From Butyricimonas sp. Marseille-P3923 (lineage in GTDB: Bacteria > Bacteroidota > Bacteroidia > Bacteroidales > Marinifilaceae), in the NCBI RefSeq assembly GCF_900184685.1, contig NZ_FXXL01000007.1, positions 2,232,001 through 2,296,000 of the forward strand: 64,000 nt of DNA, given 5' to 3'. Below are positions 1 to 9,141 of this stretch, piece after piece; position 1 is the stretch's first letter; the number at the start of each line of letters is the position of its first letter. Both the position numbers and the translations under genes were made by a program. Below the pieces are notes generated by a model. That model made no database searches. It was not told the origin of the DNA and saw only the letters and a program-made list of their open reading frames with translations.

Positions 1-126
1 GAACAAATGGAAGCCAATATGTTGTATGTATTCAAGCAAAAAGTAAAAATACTTCGATCGTCACTACCCACGAATGCCGCCATTTACGGGGCATCCGCAC
101 TTGTATGGAATGAATTAAACGCCTAG
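1..126 (+). CDS. ROK family protein (sugar kinase/regulator), C-terminal end only
   Basis: An open frame entering from the left edge ends at TAG 124-126. The 41 visible residues include IYGASALVWNEL, which resembles the closing helix of ROK-family glucokinases and repressors, where a Gly-Ala-Ala/Ser-Ala run is typical. The catalytic and zinc-binding parts lie outside the window, so kinase and regulator cannot be told apart. It ends 11 bases before the GH92 mannosidase gene, which suggests co-transcription and a shared role in handling host-glycan sugars. Family assignment from so short a tail is tentative. Confidence 0.5.
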   Translation, partial: EQMEANMLYVFKQKVKILRSSLPTNAAIYGASALVWNELNA

Positions 127-137
127 AAACGAATATC

Positions 138-2348
138 ATGAAAACACGACTCCTTCTACTCCTGCTTTGTTTTACCGGGATCTTTACATCCTGTCGAAAA
201 GAAAAAGAAACACGAGTAACGGACTACGTTGATCCATTTATCGGAACTGCCGAACAAGGACATTGCTTCCCCGGTGCGGCAGTACCTTTCGGGGGGATTC
301 AACTGAGCCCGGATAATCCGCACAGCGGTTGGGAGTGGTGTTCCGGCTATCATTACAGTGATAGTATCATATCCTCGTTCTCACATTCACATTTAAGCGG
401 AACCGGAATCGGCGATTTGCAGGATATCCGACTTCTACCCGTCACAAGACGCCCGCAACCGGGAGAAAAAGCCATCGACTTCATCACTTCCGGGTACGCC
501 AAATACTCTCATGCCAACGAGACAGCCGAACCCGGATATTATAGCGTAACTTTCGACAACGGTATAAAAACCGAATTATCGGTCACCAACCGTTGTGGAA
601 TGCACGCCTATCAATACCCGTCTAATGCTGTCCACGGGCTGACACTGGATTTAACCACGGCAAGAAATTGGGATCGCACGGTAATGACCTCTATCAAGAA
701 AATCAATAACCGCACGATACAAGGCTATCGAAAATCCACCGGTTGGGCACGGGAACACAATGTCTATTTTTTCATGGAATTCTCGCAGGATGTTGACGTC
801 TGGGCGGGTGTTGACACGTTGCAATTATTGAGAAACGGACAAAAAATCGTTTCCGATAAAGGATATGCATGGATTGATTTCGGTACGGTAACCAACAAAA
901 TATTGGTCAAAGTCAGCATTTCATCTGCAAACTGCGAGGGAGCCGCGGCAAACCTTGATCAAGAACTCCCGCACTGGAGCTTTGATAAAGTGCGCAGAGA
1001 AGCCAAACAACAATGGAAACGGGCTTTATCGCGTATCAAAGTCGAGGGCGGCACAAAAGAGGAAACACGCACATTCTACACGGCTCTCTATCACGCGTAC
1101 CTTGCCCCTTATTTGTTCTCTGATGCACACGGGAATTATAAAGGACCGGACGGAGAAATTCATAGCGTGGGGAAAGAAAATCAATACACGGTGTTCTCCT
1201 TATGGGATACATTCCGGGCATCACACCCTCTCTTTACCATTACTCAAAAAGATCGAGTGAATGATATGATCAACTCTTTCATCCGGCATTACGAGATTCA
1301 CGGGTTGTTACCGAACTGGGAACTAATGGGTAACGAGAGCCACTGCATGATAGGCAATCACGCCATTCCGGTTATCACGGAAGCCTATTTAAAAGGAATC
1401 CGGGGGTATGACGTGGAAAAAGCATACGAGGCAATGAAAGAAACATCCCTTTCCAAAGGATACGGATTGGGACTTTTCCGGGAATACAATTATATCCCGT
1501 GTGATCTGGAAAAAGAATCGGTATCCAAAACCCTTGAATTTGCTTATGACGACTGGTGTATCGCGCAAATGGCAAAAGCCTTGGGAAAAGAAAACGATTA
1601 TCTCTTTTTCATGGAATCATCTAAAAATTACAAGAACCTCTTCGATCCTTCAACCGGATTGATGCGGGGCAAATTAGCAGACGGCAGTTGGAGAACTCCT
1701 TTCTCCCCTTTCTCGTCCACGCATCGCAACGACGATTACACGGAAGGAAATGCTTGGCAATACTCGTGGTTTGTTCCCCATGATATCGACGGCTTTATCT
1801 CTTTACACGGCGGCAAAGAAGCTTTCGCCCGAAAATTAGACAGCTTGTTCACCCTGCCTTCCGTCATCGAGGGCAGCAACGCTTCTCCCGACATCAGCGG
1901 ATTAATCGGACAATACGCCCAAGGAAATGAACCTTCTCACCACGTGGCTTATTTGTTCAATTACACGGACAAACCATACAAGACTCAATACTATATAGAC
2001 AAAATTCGCCGGGAACTTTACACGGATCGTCCCGACGGTCTGTGCGGTAACGAGGATTGTGGTCAAATGTCCGCGTGGTATGTATTCTCTGCCCTAGGAT
2101 TCTATCCGGTCAATCCTTGTGACACCAAATACCAGTTAGGGACGCCCTTATTCAAGAAAGTAATTATCAAACTCGGGCAAGATCGCCGTTTCGTGATAAA
2201 AGCCAATAGGGAAAACGATCAATACATTTACGTGAAAAGAGTTTTATTGAACGGAGACCCTTTGGATCGCACATGGATTACGCATGATGAAATCATAAAC
2301 GGCGGCGAACTGGAATTCGAATTAACGGATTCTATAATTGCCGATTAA
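138..2348 (+). CDS. GH92 family alpha-mannosidase, lipoprotein
   Basis: A 736-residue secreted glycoside hydrolase of family 92, calcium-dependent exo-alpha-mannosidases that trim host N-glycans or yeast mannan. The N-terminus is a lipoprotein signal with lipobox FTSC (Cys19), so the enzyme is probably anchored at the outer membrane or periplasmic face. Family signatures are the FPGAAVPFGGIQLSPDN block at about residues 44-60, a mid-protein LLPNWELMGNESHCM block, YTEGNAWQYSWFVPHD, and the late GNEDCGQMSAWYVFSALGFYPVNP block that carries acidic active-site residues. Length is normal for GH92. It follows the ROK gene after 11 bases. The linkage preference (1,2, 1,3, 1,4 or 1,6) cannot be read from the sequence. 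Confidence 0.93.
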   Translation: MKTRLLLLLLCFTGIFTSCRKEKETRVTDYVDPFIGTAEQGHCFPGAAVPFGGIQLSPDNPHSGWEWCSGYHYSDSIISSFSHSHLSGTGIGDLQDIRLLPVTRRPQPGEKAIDFITSGYAKYSHANETAEPGYYSVTFDNGIKTELSVTNRCGMHAYQYPSNAVHGLTLDLTTARNWDRTVMTSIKKINNRTIQGYRKSTGWAREHNVYFFMEFSQDVDVWAGVDTLQLLRNGQKIVSDKGYAWIDFGTVTNKILVKVSISSANCEGAAANLDQELPHWSFDKVRREAKQQWKRALSRIKVEGGTKEETRTFYTALYHAYLAPYLFSDAHGNYKGPDGEIHSVGKENQYTVFSLWDTFRASHPLFTITQKDRVNDMINSFIRHYEIHGLLPNWELMGNESHCMIGNHAIPVITEAYLKGIRGYDVEKAYEAMKETSLSKGYGLGLFREYNYIPCDLEKESVSKTLEFAYDDWCIAQMAKALGKENDYLFFMESSKNYKNLFDPSTGLMRGKLADGSWRTPFSPFSSTHRNDDYTEGNAWQYSWFVPHDIDGFISLHGGKEAFARKLDSLFTLPSVIEGSNASPDISGLIGQYAQGNEPSHHVAYLFNYTDKPYKTQYYIDKIRRELYTDRPDGLCGNEDCGQMSAWYVFSALGFYPVNPCDTKYQLGTPLFKKVIIKLGQDRRFVIKANRENDQYIYVKRVLLNGDPLDRTWITHDEIINGGELEFELTDSIIAD

Positions 2349-2351
2349 ATC

Positions 2352-2359
2352 TACCTTTG
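2352..2359 (+). promoter_or_regulatory. -7 box for the cytidylyltransferase gene at 2409
   Basis: TACCTTTG matches the Bacteroidetes -7 consensus TAnnTTTG and lies right after the GH92 stop codon. No well-placed -33 TTTG was found. The leader runs about 45 bases and ends in repeat family A (2390-2405) just before the ATG. Confidence 0.5.
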
Positions 2360-2389
2360 TCAAACCTCTTAAAGATTGAGAAACTCACA

Positions 2390-2405
2390 TTTTCAATTTT
2401 CAATT
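2390..2405 (+). repeat. Family A repeat (7-bp unit TTTTCAA) in leader of gene 2409
   Basis: The sequence TTTTCAATTTTCAATT gives two and a bit units of TTTTCAA and ends three bases before the ATG at 2409. The same 16-mer stands before murF-alr (31788-31803), and a longer version stands before thyA. Confidence 0.8.
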
Positions 2406-2408
2406 ATA

Positions 2409-3101
2409 ATGAAGAGCATTGGAGTAATTCTGGCCGGTGGTTCCGGTCGACGATTAGGCAGCGAACTCCCGAAGCAATTTATCACCATTGCAGGGAAAAC
2501 AGTATTGGCTCATACACTCGGAGTATTCGAGCAAAACGAACTTATTGACGAAATCATTATTGTTGTCCATAAAGATTACTTGAATGAAACTCAAGAGATT
2601 GTTACCAAGGAAAGATTTGGCAAAGTAAGAATGATTATCCCGGGTGGCAAAGAACGTTACCATTCCACTTTAGCCGCCTTAAACGCCTATCAAGACACGA
2701 ATTGCAAATTCATCATTCACGATGCCGTGCGATTATTAGTCACCCAACAAATGATCAGTGACACGATTGAGGCTCTCGACAATTGTGAAGCCTGCACGAC
2801 AGCCATTCCTGCCACTGATACCATTTTGCAAAGTGATGCCACGAAACAATTCGTGAACGCCATCCCCGATCGTTCTACCCTATTTCAAGTACAAACGCCA
2901 CAAGGCTTCCTAGCAAACACGTTGCGAGGAGCTTATAATAAAGCACTTACAGATCCCTGTTTTTTCAGCACGGACGATTGTGGTGTCGTAAAACGCTATT
3001 TACCGGAGATTCCTATCAAAATTATCCAAGGCTCGCCTTCTAATGTTAAATTAACCTATAAAGAAGATATTTCTTTGATCGAACGACGCCTTTTAGGCTA
3101 G
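2409..3101 (+). CDS. IspD/TarI-family cytidylyltransferase
   Basis: A 230-residue CTP-dependent nucleotidyltransferase. Seen: the CTP-binding loop LAGGSGRRLG with PKQF (about residues 8-24), HDAVR, a QTPQGF block and the closing GSPSNVKLTYKED block, as in IspD (2-C-methyl-erythritol-4-phosphate cytidylyltransferase) and TarI (ribitol-5-phosphate cytidylyltransferase). The start was set at ATG 2409, because the 11 upstream residues of the longer open frame come from a family A repeat. IspD normally has HDAVRP; here it is HDAVRLL, and the N-terminus reads more like polysaccharide-locus TarI proteins. The next gene is Wzi-like and a glycan block follows, so a CDP-alditol role is possible. If it is the only IspD in the genome, the isoprenoid role holds. 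Confidence 0.75.
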   Translation: MKSIGVILAGGSGRRLGSELPKQFITIAGKTVLAHTLGVFEQNELIDEIIIVVHKDYLNETQEIVTKERFGKVRMIIPGGKERYHSTLAALNAYQDTNCKFIIHDAVRLLVTQQMISDTIEALDNCEACTTAIPATDTILQSDATKQFVNAIPDRSTLFQVQTPQGFLANTLRGAYNKALTDPCFFSTDDCGVVKRYLPEIPIKIIQGSPSNVKLTYKEDISLIERRLLG

Positions 3102-3108
3102 AAAGAGA

Positions 3109-3116
3109 TACATTTG
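3109..3116 (+). promoter_or_regulatory. -7 box for the Wzi-like gene
   Basis: TACATTTG matches TAnnTTTG, 39 bases before ATG 3156. Just downstream TGTCGC (from 3115) can pair with GCGACA immediately before and over the start codon, so a weak hairpin could cover the initiation site. No clear -33 element. Confidence 0.4.
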
Positions 3117-3155
3117 TCGCTGAAGATTAATAATAGACGTGCATAAATCGGCGAC

Positions 3156-4583
3156 ATGAGGATTTTTTGGGTATGTATCCTTGTAGTCCTGTTTTCTTTT
3201 TCAGGCCAAGGACAAAAACGAGATGTAGTTTATAACGCATCTTTATCGGGATTCGCTTCCACACAGAAGACATTACCCTTTTGGGCTGTCAGCAATCGGC
3301 ATGGACTTATGCCTAACGGGAACGGAACCTTATTGGAACTGGGACTCTATTCCGATTTCACGAACAAACACAAGATTCAATTCGCCTATGGCGTATCCGC
3401 GGGGGGATATCTCTCCAGTCCGGGAAATAAAATTATTTTAGACCAACTTTTTGTAAGTGCCCGCTGGCGTAAACTTCGGCTCGATCTGGGCATGATTCAC
3501 CCGGAAGAAGAATATAACGGTGTTTCTTCTACCAACGGGGATTTTGTCCGTTCCGGAAATTCCCGATTTTTCCCGGGTTATAACCTTAGAAGTGATTTTA
3601 TAGATATTCCCGGCACAAAAGGAATCATCGCTTTCCAATTTAATTGGGCTGATTATATGATGACTGACAATAGTTACGTGAAAGACATTCGCTTGCACAA
3701 CAAATCTCTTTACGTGAAAATCACCCCTCATCGCCGTTGGGAAATCATTGCCGGATTGGAACATTGGGCACAATGGGCAGGCAAACATCCCACTCTAGGA
3801 AAACAACCCGGCTCTTTCAGTGATTACGGCCGCATCATTTTTGCCGATGGCGGCGGTGCGGGAGCCACAACCAGCGATTCTATCAATGCCTTGGGGAATC
3901 ATTTGGGACGAGAATATCTAAGAATTAATCACTTAGCAGATAATTACATATTATCATTTTACCACGATATCCCTTTCGAAGATGGCTCGGGGACAGATTT
4001 TCGCTCCTTCCCGGACGGAACTTATTGTTTCTATTACGGTTCAAAAAATCCGCAACAATGGATATCCGATGTCATATATGAATTCTATTATACCAAATAT
4101 CAATCCGGCTCTCGCCATGACAGACCTGCAACACCGGAAGAAATAGCGAAACAAGACCCGAACAGTCATTTCTACGGGAGGAAAGTACTCGGGGGATGTG
4201 ATAACTATTTTAATAACGGTGAATACGCCAACGGATGGACTCTATACGGACAAGTTATCGGCAGCCCGTTCATGACACCCGGTTTAAGCGATAACCTTAC
4301 TAGAATCATCAATAACCGTATCATTGGACACCACATCGGGATAAAAGGTATGGCATGGCAAACAACTCCTTACAAATTATTACTCTCGTATTCAAAAAAC
4401 TACGGAACATACGGAAACAAATTCAATAAAGATCAGTTCTCCGGTGCATTGGAAGTGACTCTTCCTTTCCGCAAATTACCGTTTACAATAGAAACAGGCT
4501 TATACAGCGACTTGGGCAAACTTTTCAAAGACAATTTCGGCTTCACGATTAAACTCAGCCGCAAAGGAAAGCTAATCAAATAG
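3156..4583 (+). CDS. Wzi-like capsule assembly outer-membrane protein
   Basis: A 475-residue protein with a cleavable signal peptide (residues 1-20 ending GQGQ) followed by alternating, aromatic-rich beta-strand sequence typical of an outer-membrane barrel. It matches the Bacteroidetes capsule assembly Wzi group in overall pattern: an early LPFWAVSNRHGLMPNGNG block, repeated GxxxxLGxxYS strands, and a C-terminus ending in charged and hydrophobic residues. Wzi of enterobacteria binds capsule polysaccharide at the cell surface; here the partner glycan is unknown. It lies between the cytidylyltransferase gene and the convergent O-antigen ligase-like gene, whose 3' end it overlaps by 8 bases. The role in glycan retention is inferred from family and position. 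Confidence 0.8.
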   Translation: MRIFWVCILVVLFSFSGQGQKRDVVYNASLSGFASTQKTLPFWAVSNRHGLMPNGNGTLLELGLYSDFTNKHKIQFAYGVSAGGYLSSPGNKIILDQLFVSARWRKLRLDLGMIHPEEEYNGVSSTNGDFVRSGNSRFFPGYNLRSDFIDIPGTKGIIAFQFNWADYMMTDNSYVKDIRLHNKSLYVKITPHRRWEIIAGLEHWAQWAGKHPTLGKQPGSFSDYGRIIFADGGGAGATTSDSINALGNHLGREYLRINHLADNYILSFYHDIPFEDGSGTDFRSFPDGTYCFYYGSKNPQQWISDVIYEFYYTKYQSGSRHDRPATPEEIAKQDPNSHFYGRKVLGGCDNYFNNGEYANGWTLYGQVIGSPFMTPGLSDNLTRIINNRIIGHHIGIKGMAWQTTPYKLLLSYSKNYGTYGNKFNKDQFSGALEVTLPFRKLPFTIETGLYSDLGKLFKDNFGFTIKLSRKGKLIK

Positions 4584-5895
4584 AAGGCTTTTCTTCTTGG
4601 GGAATATCGTTTTCCAATTGGGAGAACATATCCCCGTAGAAATAAAACATGGCAAGAAATATCAACATCAATGCCCGTGAATTTGCCCACGATAAAGTGA
4701 CACACGAATTACTGACAACAAGAAAGACCAATAATACAGACAGGATTAAGAATGAAAACCTCTTTCTTTTAATCATTCGATAAAGTGGTGCAAAAAACAA
4801 AAAGCTCATGACAGCTAAACCTACCAATCCTGCCGTAATCCAATATTGAAGGAAAGTATTATTCACATTATTAAAAACCGCAATATTCAAATCCGAAGCT
4901 TCATACCATGCCTTTATTCGATGTTTTGTAGTTACACCTAACCCCCACAAGGCAAACTCATCCCAGTGCCTGAAACTCTCCTTTATAAACGCAAGCCGCG
5001 GAGCAACTGTTCCACCTACAAACTTCCCTTCACGTACATTTTGCACCTCAATTCCCACTTCATGTATCCGTTCTTCATATTTATTTAAATCCATCAATAA
5101 AGTTAAGCTCAACACGAAAACCAAAGCACCGCCAACAAACAAAAATTGTCGCTTGAAAGAAAGTTTTCGAAACAAATAAAAATTCATCACGATAAAACCT
5201 AACAAGAAACCCAATATAGCAGATTTAGTGACGGTAAAGGACAAAAACACCACAAGCACCCCAAACATACACAACAAAAGTCCTCTCTTTTTCCACGCTT
5301 TTTCTATTATTAGTAAGAAATAAACAACCAATGCAGAAACAGCTAAAAGCATCGCTTGAACTTCTAACCAATATTTACTTCCTAATACATATCTATTTTC
5401 TCCGAAACGATTGTTATACAAATATTCCAAGGCCTCACCCGGAGATGTAAATAGTTTGTTTCCAACCACAAGAAATAATATATATATATTTAGCAACAAG
5501 CACCCCGAACAGAAATACAAAAGGAATTTTTTAATCAAGCCGGGAGTAATCCATTCTCGCCACGTCGCAACCCACACCGGAATTAACACAAAATTAAGTA
5601 TTAAAGCCTCAAACGTCCCATAACTAGGCTCCGCTATCAGATTTCCTTTCAATAATACAGCCACGGTGTGTACTATAAAATAAAGCAAAAATACAACATT
5701 CACCCCGATATACAATCGTTCCGCCAGTAAACTCTCCCACACTTTGCTTTTCCGCTTCCATAACATGAATATAACCAATATCAACAATAGGAAGTTGAAA
5801 ACATTACCATACAAGGGTATAATACTTCCCAACAGGAAAGCAACAGAAAGAAAAAAATATTTCTGAAACTTCACCATCCAACTCATATTATACAT
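4576..5895 (-). CDS. O-antigen ligase/polymerase-like membrane protein, copy 1
   Basis: A 439-residue polytopic membrane protein with about ten to twelve hydrophobic segments and one large periplasmic loop at about residues 270-345, the layout of the Wzy/WaaL (O-antigen ligase) superfamily. It is a clear paralogue of the next gene upstream (5968-7251): both have a GG(S/T)(V/I)APR block, a GLGV block and a closing loop motif. In this copy that motif reads NNVNNTFLQYW, whereas copy 2 reads RNVHNTFLHYW, so the His of the family HN motif is replaced by Asn. It may be a polymerase, a ligase with altered chemistry, or a decaying duplicate. Base composition is AT-rich relative to the housekeeping genes, as is common for transferred glycan genes. 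Confidence 0.75.
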   Translation of the reverse strand: MYNMSWMVKFQKYFFLSVAFLLGSIIPLYGNVFNFLLLILVIFMLWKRKSKVWESLLAERLYIGVNVVFLLYFIVHTVAVLLKGNLIAEPSYGTFEALILNFVLIPVWVATWREWITPGLIKKFLLYFCSGCLLLNIYILFLVVGNKLFTSPGEALEYLYNNRFGENRYVLGSKYWLEVQAMLLAVSALVVYFLLIIEKAWKKRGLLLCMFGVLVVFLSFTVTKSAILGFLLGFIVMNFYLFRKLSFKRQFLFVGGALVFVLSLTLLMDLNKYEERIHEVGIEVQNVREGKFVGGTVAPRLAFIKESFRHWDEFALWGLGVTTKHRIKAWYEASDLNIAVFNNVNNTFLQYWITAGLVGLAVMSFLFFAPLYRMIKRKRFSFLILSVLLVFLVVSNSCVTLSWANSRALMLIFLAMFYFYGDMFSQLENDIPQEEKPSI

Positions 5896-5967
5896 TCGGC
5901 ATACAAATATACAAGATATATTCTCTTTATAATATCGGGACGATAAAAAATTGCTTCCTAAATGAAT

Positions 5968-7251
5968 TTACCGGGTAATAGCCTTTTCTATTTGCCGAAA
6001 AGTATCTCCATAGTAATAAAACATAGAAAGTAATAACACAATTATAAACCGTGAATTATTCAGATCCAACAGGATAGTTGAACCATTTGTTATAATAATG
6101 ACAACCATCATTGAAGCAATCAAATATGAGAACCTTCTATTTCTTATCATCATGTAAAATGGAGATCCAAAAAGAAATATCATGATTGCCAAACCAAACA
6201 CTCCTCCCTGTATCCAATAATGTAAAAATGTATTATGCACATTCCTAAACTCACCAAGCCCTGCATCGGAATTTTTAAACCATTCTTTCACTCTATTTTT
6301 AGCATACACACCCAATCCCCCAAAAGCGAATTCATCAACATGTATATACGCCTCTCGAATAAAACCGACCCGAGGCGCTATTGTCCCGCCCGAGTATATG
6401 CCATGTTTGATATTCCCCAGTTCTACAATAATTTCACCTGTCCTTTCTTTATACTTTTCCCTAAAGCCATCAAACACGAATACGCCGGAAACAAACAAAA
6501 AAACACAAGCTAATAGCGTCAAACGCATTCGCCATGTTCTTTTTTTTAGGATATAAATATTTACGAGTACAAAACCAGCCGCAAATGCTAACAACCCGGC
6601 TTTCGTTACAGTAAATGACAGAAAAAAAAATAATAACAACAACATCATCCCGCACAAAATTTTCATTTCCCACCGACGTTCAATAAAAATCATTATATAT
6701 GAAATTAATGCAGTCAAAGCAATAGTAAACGCCTGTGGTTCCAATAATAAACTTCCTCCTAAAAGCGACATTTTATTATCACCGAAACGACTTGTATACA
6801 AAAACTCGATAGTTGATTGCATATCCGTAAACGCTTCTTTTCCCACAAGATAGAACACGATATACAAATTCAACAACACACACCCGGCACAAAATAAAAA
6901 AAGGAACTGTTTCAATAATCGAGGAGTCATTATCTCTCTCAATGTTACCACATAAACAGGTACTAAAATAAAATTGAGTGATATAGTTTCAAATATTCCG
7001 AAATAAGCCTTATCATTTACCCCGGCATTCAAAAATATGGTTTGCAAAGAGATATACAACAAGTATACAATAAATACCAAAATATAATCCTTCCCGCTCC
7101 TCACTTTTTCGATACAAGAATTCCAGTTCGAGAATGCGAAGAAGATAACTATAAAAAGAAGAAAATAATGAAATGTCATCCCATACAATATACCCACGCT
7201 CCCTAATAAGCCTCCCATTGCCAGAAAAAATATCTCCTGCACTTTCTTCAT
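5968..7251 (-). CDS. O-antigen ligase/polymerase-like membrane protein, copy 2
   Basis: A 427-residue polytopic membrane protein of the Wzy/WaaL superfamily, about 12 hydrophobic segments with a large periplasmic loop near residues 265-340. The loop ends in RNVHNTFLHYW, keeping the His-Asn pair that in characterised WaaL ligases is needed for transfer of undecaprenyl-linked glycan to lipid A-core. The start was put at ATG 7251; the longer open frame begins with TTG and overlaps the upstream stop. It follows the GT-D gene closely, and copy 1 lies 72 bases downstream, so GT2, GT-D, copy 2 and copy 1 probably form one transcript from the promoter region near 9000. Whether it is ligase or polymerase cannot be read from sequence. 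Confidence 0.8.
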   Translation of the reverse strand: MKKVQEIFFLAMGGLLGSVGILYGMTFHYFLLFIVIFFAFSNWNSCIEKVRSGKDYILVFIVYLLYISLQTIFLNAGVNDKAYFGIFETISLNFILVPVYVVTLREIMTPRLLKQFLFLFCAGCVLLNLYIVFYLVGKEAFTDMQSTIEFLYTSRFGDNKMSLLGGSLLLEPQAFTIALTALISYIMIFIERRWEMKILCGMMLLLLFFFLSFTVTKAGLLAFAAGFVLVNIYILKKRTWRMRLTLLACVFLFVSGVFVFDGFREKYKERTGEIIVELGNIKHGIYSGGTIAPRVGFIREAYIHVDEFAFGGLGVYAKNRVKEWFKNSDAGLGEFRNVHNTFLHYWIQGGVFGLAIMIFLFGSPFYMMIRNRRFSYLIASMMVVIIITNGSTILLDLNNSRFIIVLLLSMFYYYGDTFRQIEKAITR

Positions 7252-7262
7252 ATTATATAACT

Positions 7263-8171
7263 TCAAAGTGGTGATTCCGATACTCGTTCTATAATCGTTG
7301 CTTCATAACCATCATTACAGATTCTCTCCCTGTAAAAAGTATTATTTTTAGCTTCATTGACATATTTCCCATTAATATGAATTTTATCTTTCGCCCCACG
7401 CAAAAACCATTCATACTCGACGTCCACATGCCCGATATCAATCGCCCAATACCCCAATTTCGCCAGATCATAGCTCAATACTGTTGCCGTTTGTCCCAAT
7501 GCAACAAGAATTAATTTTTTATCTCCATGCTTGACCGTCATATTCAAAATATCATCGTATTTTTCATACGCATCTTTTGCGGGACACAAAATACGCTGTA
7601 ACGAACGTACACCTTCAAAAAGATCATTATTTACACCTAAACGACTATATTCTCCCTCAACCAGAAGCACATCCTGATTCGACCAAATCTGTTTGATTTT
7701 TTCCAGATATCCTTTACACACGCTTTTGTCTTTATACGCGAAATAAAAACGTGTAAATGAAGCATCATAATACACTTTTTCAGGTTTCAGATTACGGGCA
7801 AAAACATCATGTGCCTTGATAAAATAGCCTAACCAAAAAACTTTCGTGCGTAGATTCAAATTCTCCCGTGACACCAGAGCGTAAGGCAAACAAGTAATAT
7901 GATTGGGAATTTCGGTAATTAATATTTCTTGCAATCTTTCCGCCAAAGAAGAATTATAACGACAAAATCCATTCCCTTTTTCACGTATAAGATTTAATTC
8001 CCCGTCACCATACCGACTGACAGAACAATGGTCCCGCAATATTTTATCCAAGGTTTCATCCGTTGATTTTATATCAAGAATAAAACCCAATGCCTTTTGT
8101 TTCTTCCGAAAACGTAGTTGATACTTCACAAGTCGGAAACGATGTTCCAAATAATATAAAAAACTTTTCAT
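7263..8171 (-). CDS. GT-D fold glycosyltransferase (DUF1792-like)
   Basis: A 302-residue cytoplasmic enzyme of the GT-D fold family first seen in streptococcal adhesin glycosylation and common in polysaccharide loci. The diagnostic block is SVSRYGDGELNLI near the N-terminus, where the Asp-Gly-Glu pair is the metal/nucleotide-sugar site; a later block LILVALGQTATVLSYDLAKLGYWAIDIGHVDVEYEW is also typical. The start is ATG 8171, which shares its A with the TGA of the upstream GT2 gene (TGATG), indicating translational coupling; the 16 residues of the longer frame are upstream-gene sequence read in another frame. The sugar transferred is unknown. Confidence 0.85.
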   Translation of the reverse strand: MKSFLYYLEHRFRLVKYQLRFRKKQKALGFILDIKSTDETLDKILRDHCSVSRYGDGELNLIREKGNGFCRYNSSLAERLQEILITEIPNHITCLPYALVSRENLNLRTKVFWLGYFIKAHDVFARNLKPEKVYYDASFTRFYFAYKDKSVCKGYLEKIKQIWSNQDVLLVEGEYSRLGVNNDLFEGVRSLQRILCPAKDAYEKYDDILNMTVKHGDKKLILVALGQTATVLSYDLAKLGYWAIDIGHVDVEYEWFLRGAKDKIHINGKYVNEAKNNTFYRERICNDGYEATIIERVSESPL

Positions 8172-8983
8172 CACGCTTCTTCTTGTGTATCTTCTTTCAA
8201 ATATTGGCTTACTCCACATTCACACCAAGTTGCCTTCTCTGCCACTTTGTCAAAATAGTAATTAAAATTCTTTTCTTTATTATCCATGTATTTATCTTCA
8301 TGCCACAAATGAAATCCAATAGCCGCAAATTTTAACGCTAATTTTTGACGACCAATATTCTGTAAACGTATACTCAAATCATAATCTTCACCACCCCAAC
8401 CTACATAATATTCATCATACCCATTCACCTGAATTAAATCCTTCTTCCAGAAGGACATATTACACCCCAACCCGGGACGCGTCTTTCGACGAGGAGCAAG
8501 ATATTTAGCTAGTGACAAGCAACGAATCGAATTCTCTCTTCTCGTCAATCCACGAGAAAAGAATCCCAAAGAAGTGTACGTTCTGTCCTTGCATAATTGC
8601 TCCGTTCTAGATTCCATAATATTCACCCGTCCACCTTTTATATAACATCCTTCCTCAGCACATGCAATATGATCTGCAACAAAATAAGGGTTCAAAATAA
8701 TATCCCCATCGATCTGAATAATATATTCATATTTGGCTTTCGCGATACACTTATTACGACATTGTGCTAAACGAAATCCTTTATCCTCTTGCCATATATG
8801 TAACAACGGTACAGGAAAATCTTTCTGGAAGCTCTCGATCAAAATTCTTGTATCATCTCTCGAGCCATCATCACCAACAATAACTTCATCAGGGAGTTGT
8901 TTCTGCCTTCTAACACTTTCCAAACACAACGCAAGAGCACATGGTCTATTATAAGTGGATACAATAAGAGATGTTCGTAACAT
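8171..8983 (-). CDS. Glycosyltransferase family 2 (galactosyltransferase-like)
   Basis: A 270-residue GT-A fold glycosyltransferase. The N-terminus SLIVSTYNRPCALALCLESV and IVGDDGSRDDT are the nucleotide-binding start of GT2; IQIDGDIIL is the DxD metal site at about residues 90-100; GWGGEDYDLSIRL in the C-terminal half is the acceptor-side GGED motif also seen in galactosyltransferase (Glyco_transf_7C) enzymes. It probably adds a sugar to an LPS core or O-unit intermediate at the inner face of the membrane. It is the first gene of the minus-strand unit that continues with GT-D and the two ligase-like genes, and its leader carries the 20-bp motif at 9033-9052. A second similar GT2 lies at 13491. 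Confidence 0.88.
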   Translation of the reverse strand: MLRTSLIVSTYNRPCALALCLESVRRQKQLPDEVIVGDDGSRDDTRILIESFQKDFPVPLLHIWQEDKGFRLAQCRNKCIAKAKYEYIIQIDGDIILNPYFVADHIACAEEGCYIKGGRVNIMESRTEQLCKDRTYTSLGFFSRGLTRRENSIRCLSLAKYLAPRRKTRPGLGCNMSFWKKDLIQVNGYDEYYVGWGGEDYDLSIRLQNIGRQKLALKFAAIGFHLWHEDKYMDNKEKNFNYYFDKVAEKATWCECGVSQYLKEDTQEEA

Positions 8984-9032
8984 TGATAAATAAAATTAAT
9001 GTTTCTATTAGTTTACAGCTAATTTTAAACAA

Positions 9033-9052
9033 TCAATAAAGGATCGTTTAAT
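9033..9052 (-). promoter_or_regulatory. 20-bp leader motif before GT2 gene 8171-8983
   Basis: Read on the minus strand this is ATTAAACGATCCTTTATTGA, 50 bases before the GT2 start. It matches 9175-9194 and 14481-14500 in the same orientation relative to their genes at 18 of 20 positions each. The core AAACGATCGTTT of the 9175 copy is a perfect palindrome, which suits a dimeric DNA-binding protein. Confidence 0.55.
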
Positions 9053-9141
9053 GATATTAACAGATATATCGTTCGCTATTATTCTTGTAAAAGTGTAAAC
9101 ACTTAATTACTAGCGCATAAAAAATATCAACCAAAACGAGG

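Noticed and set aside
2376-2408. Longer N-terminus of the IspD/TarI-like protein (and likewise of ThyA and MurF-Alr)
   Set aside because: The extra residues (such as FQFSII) are only translated family A repeat and precede the conserved start.
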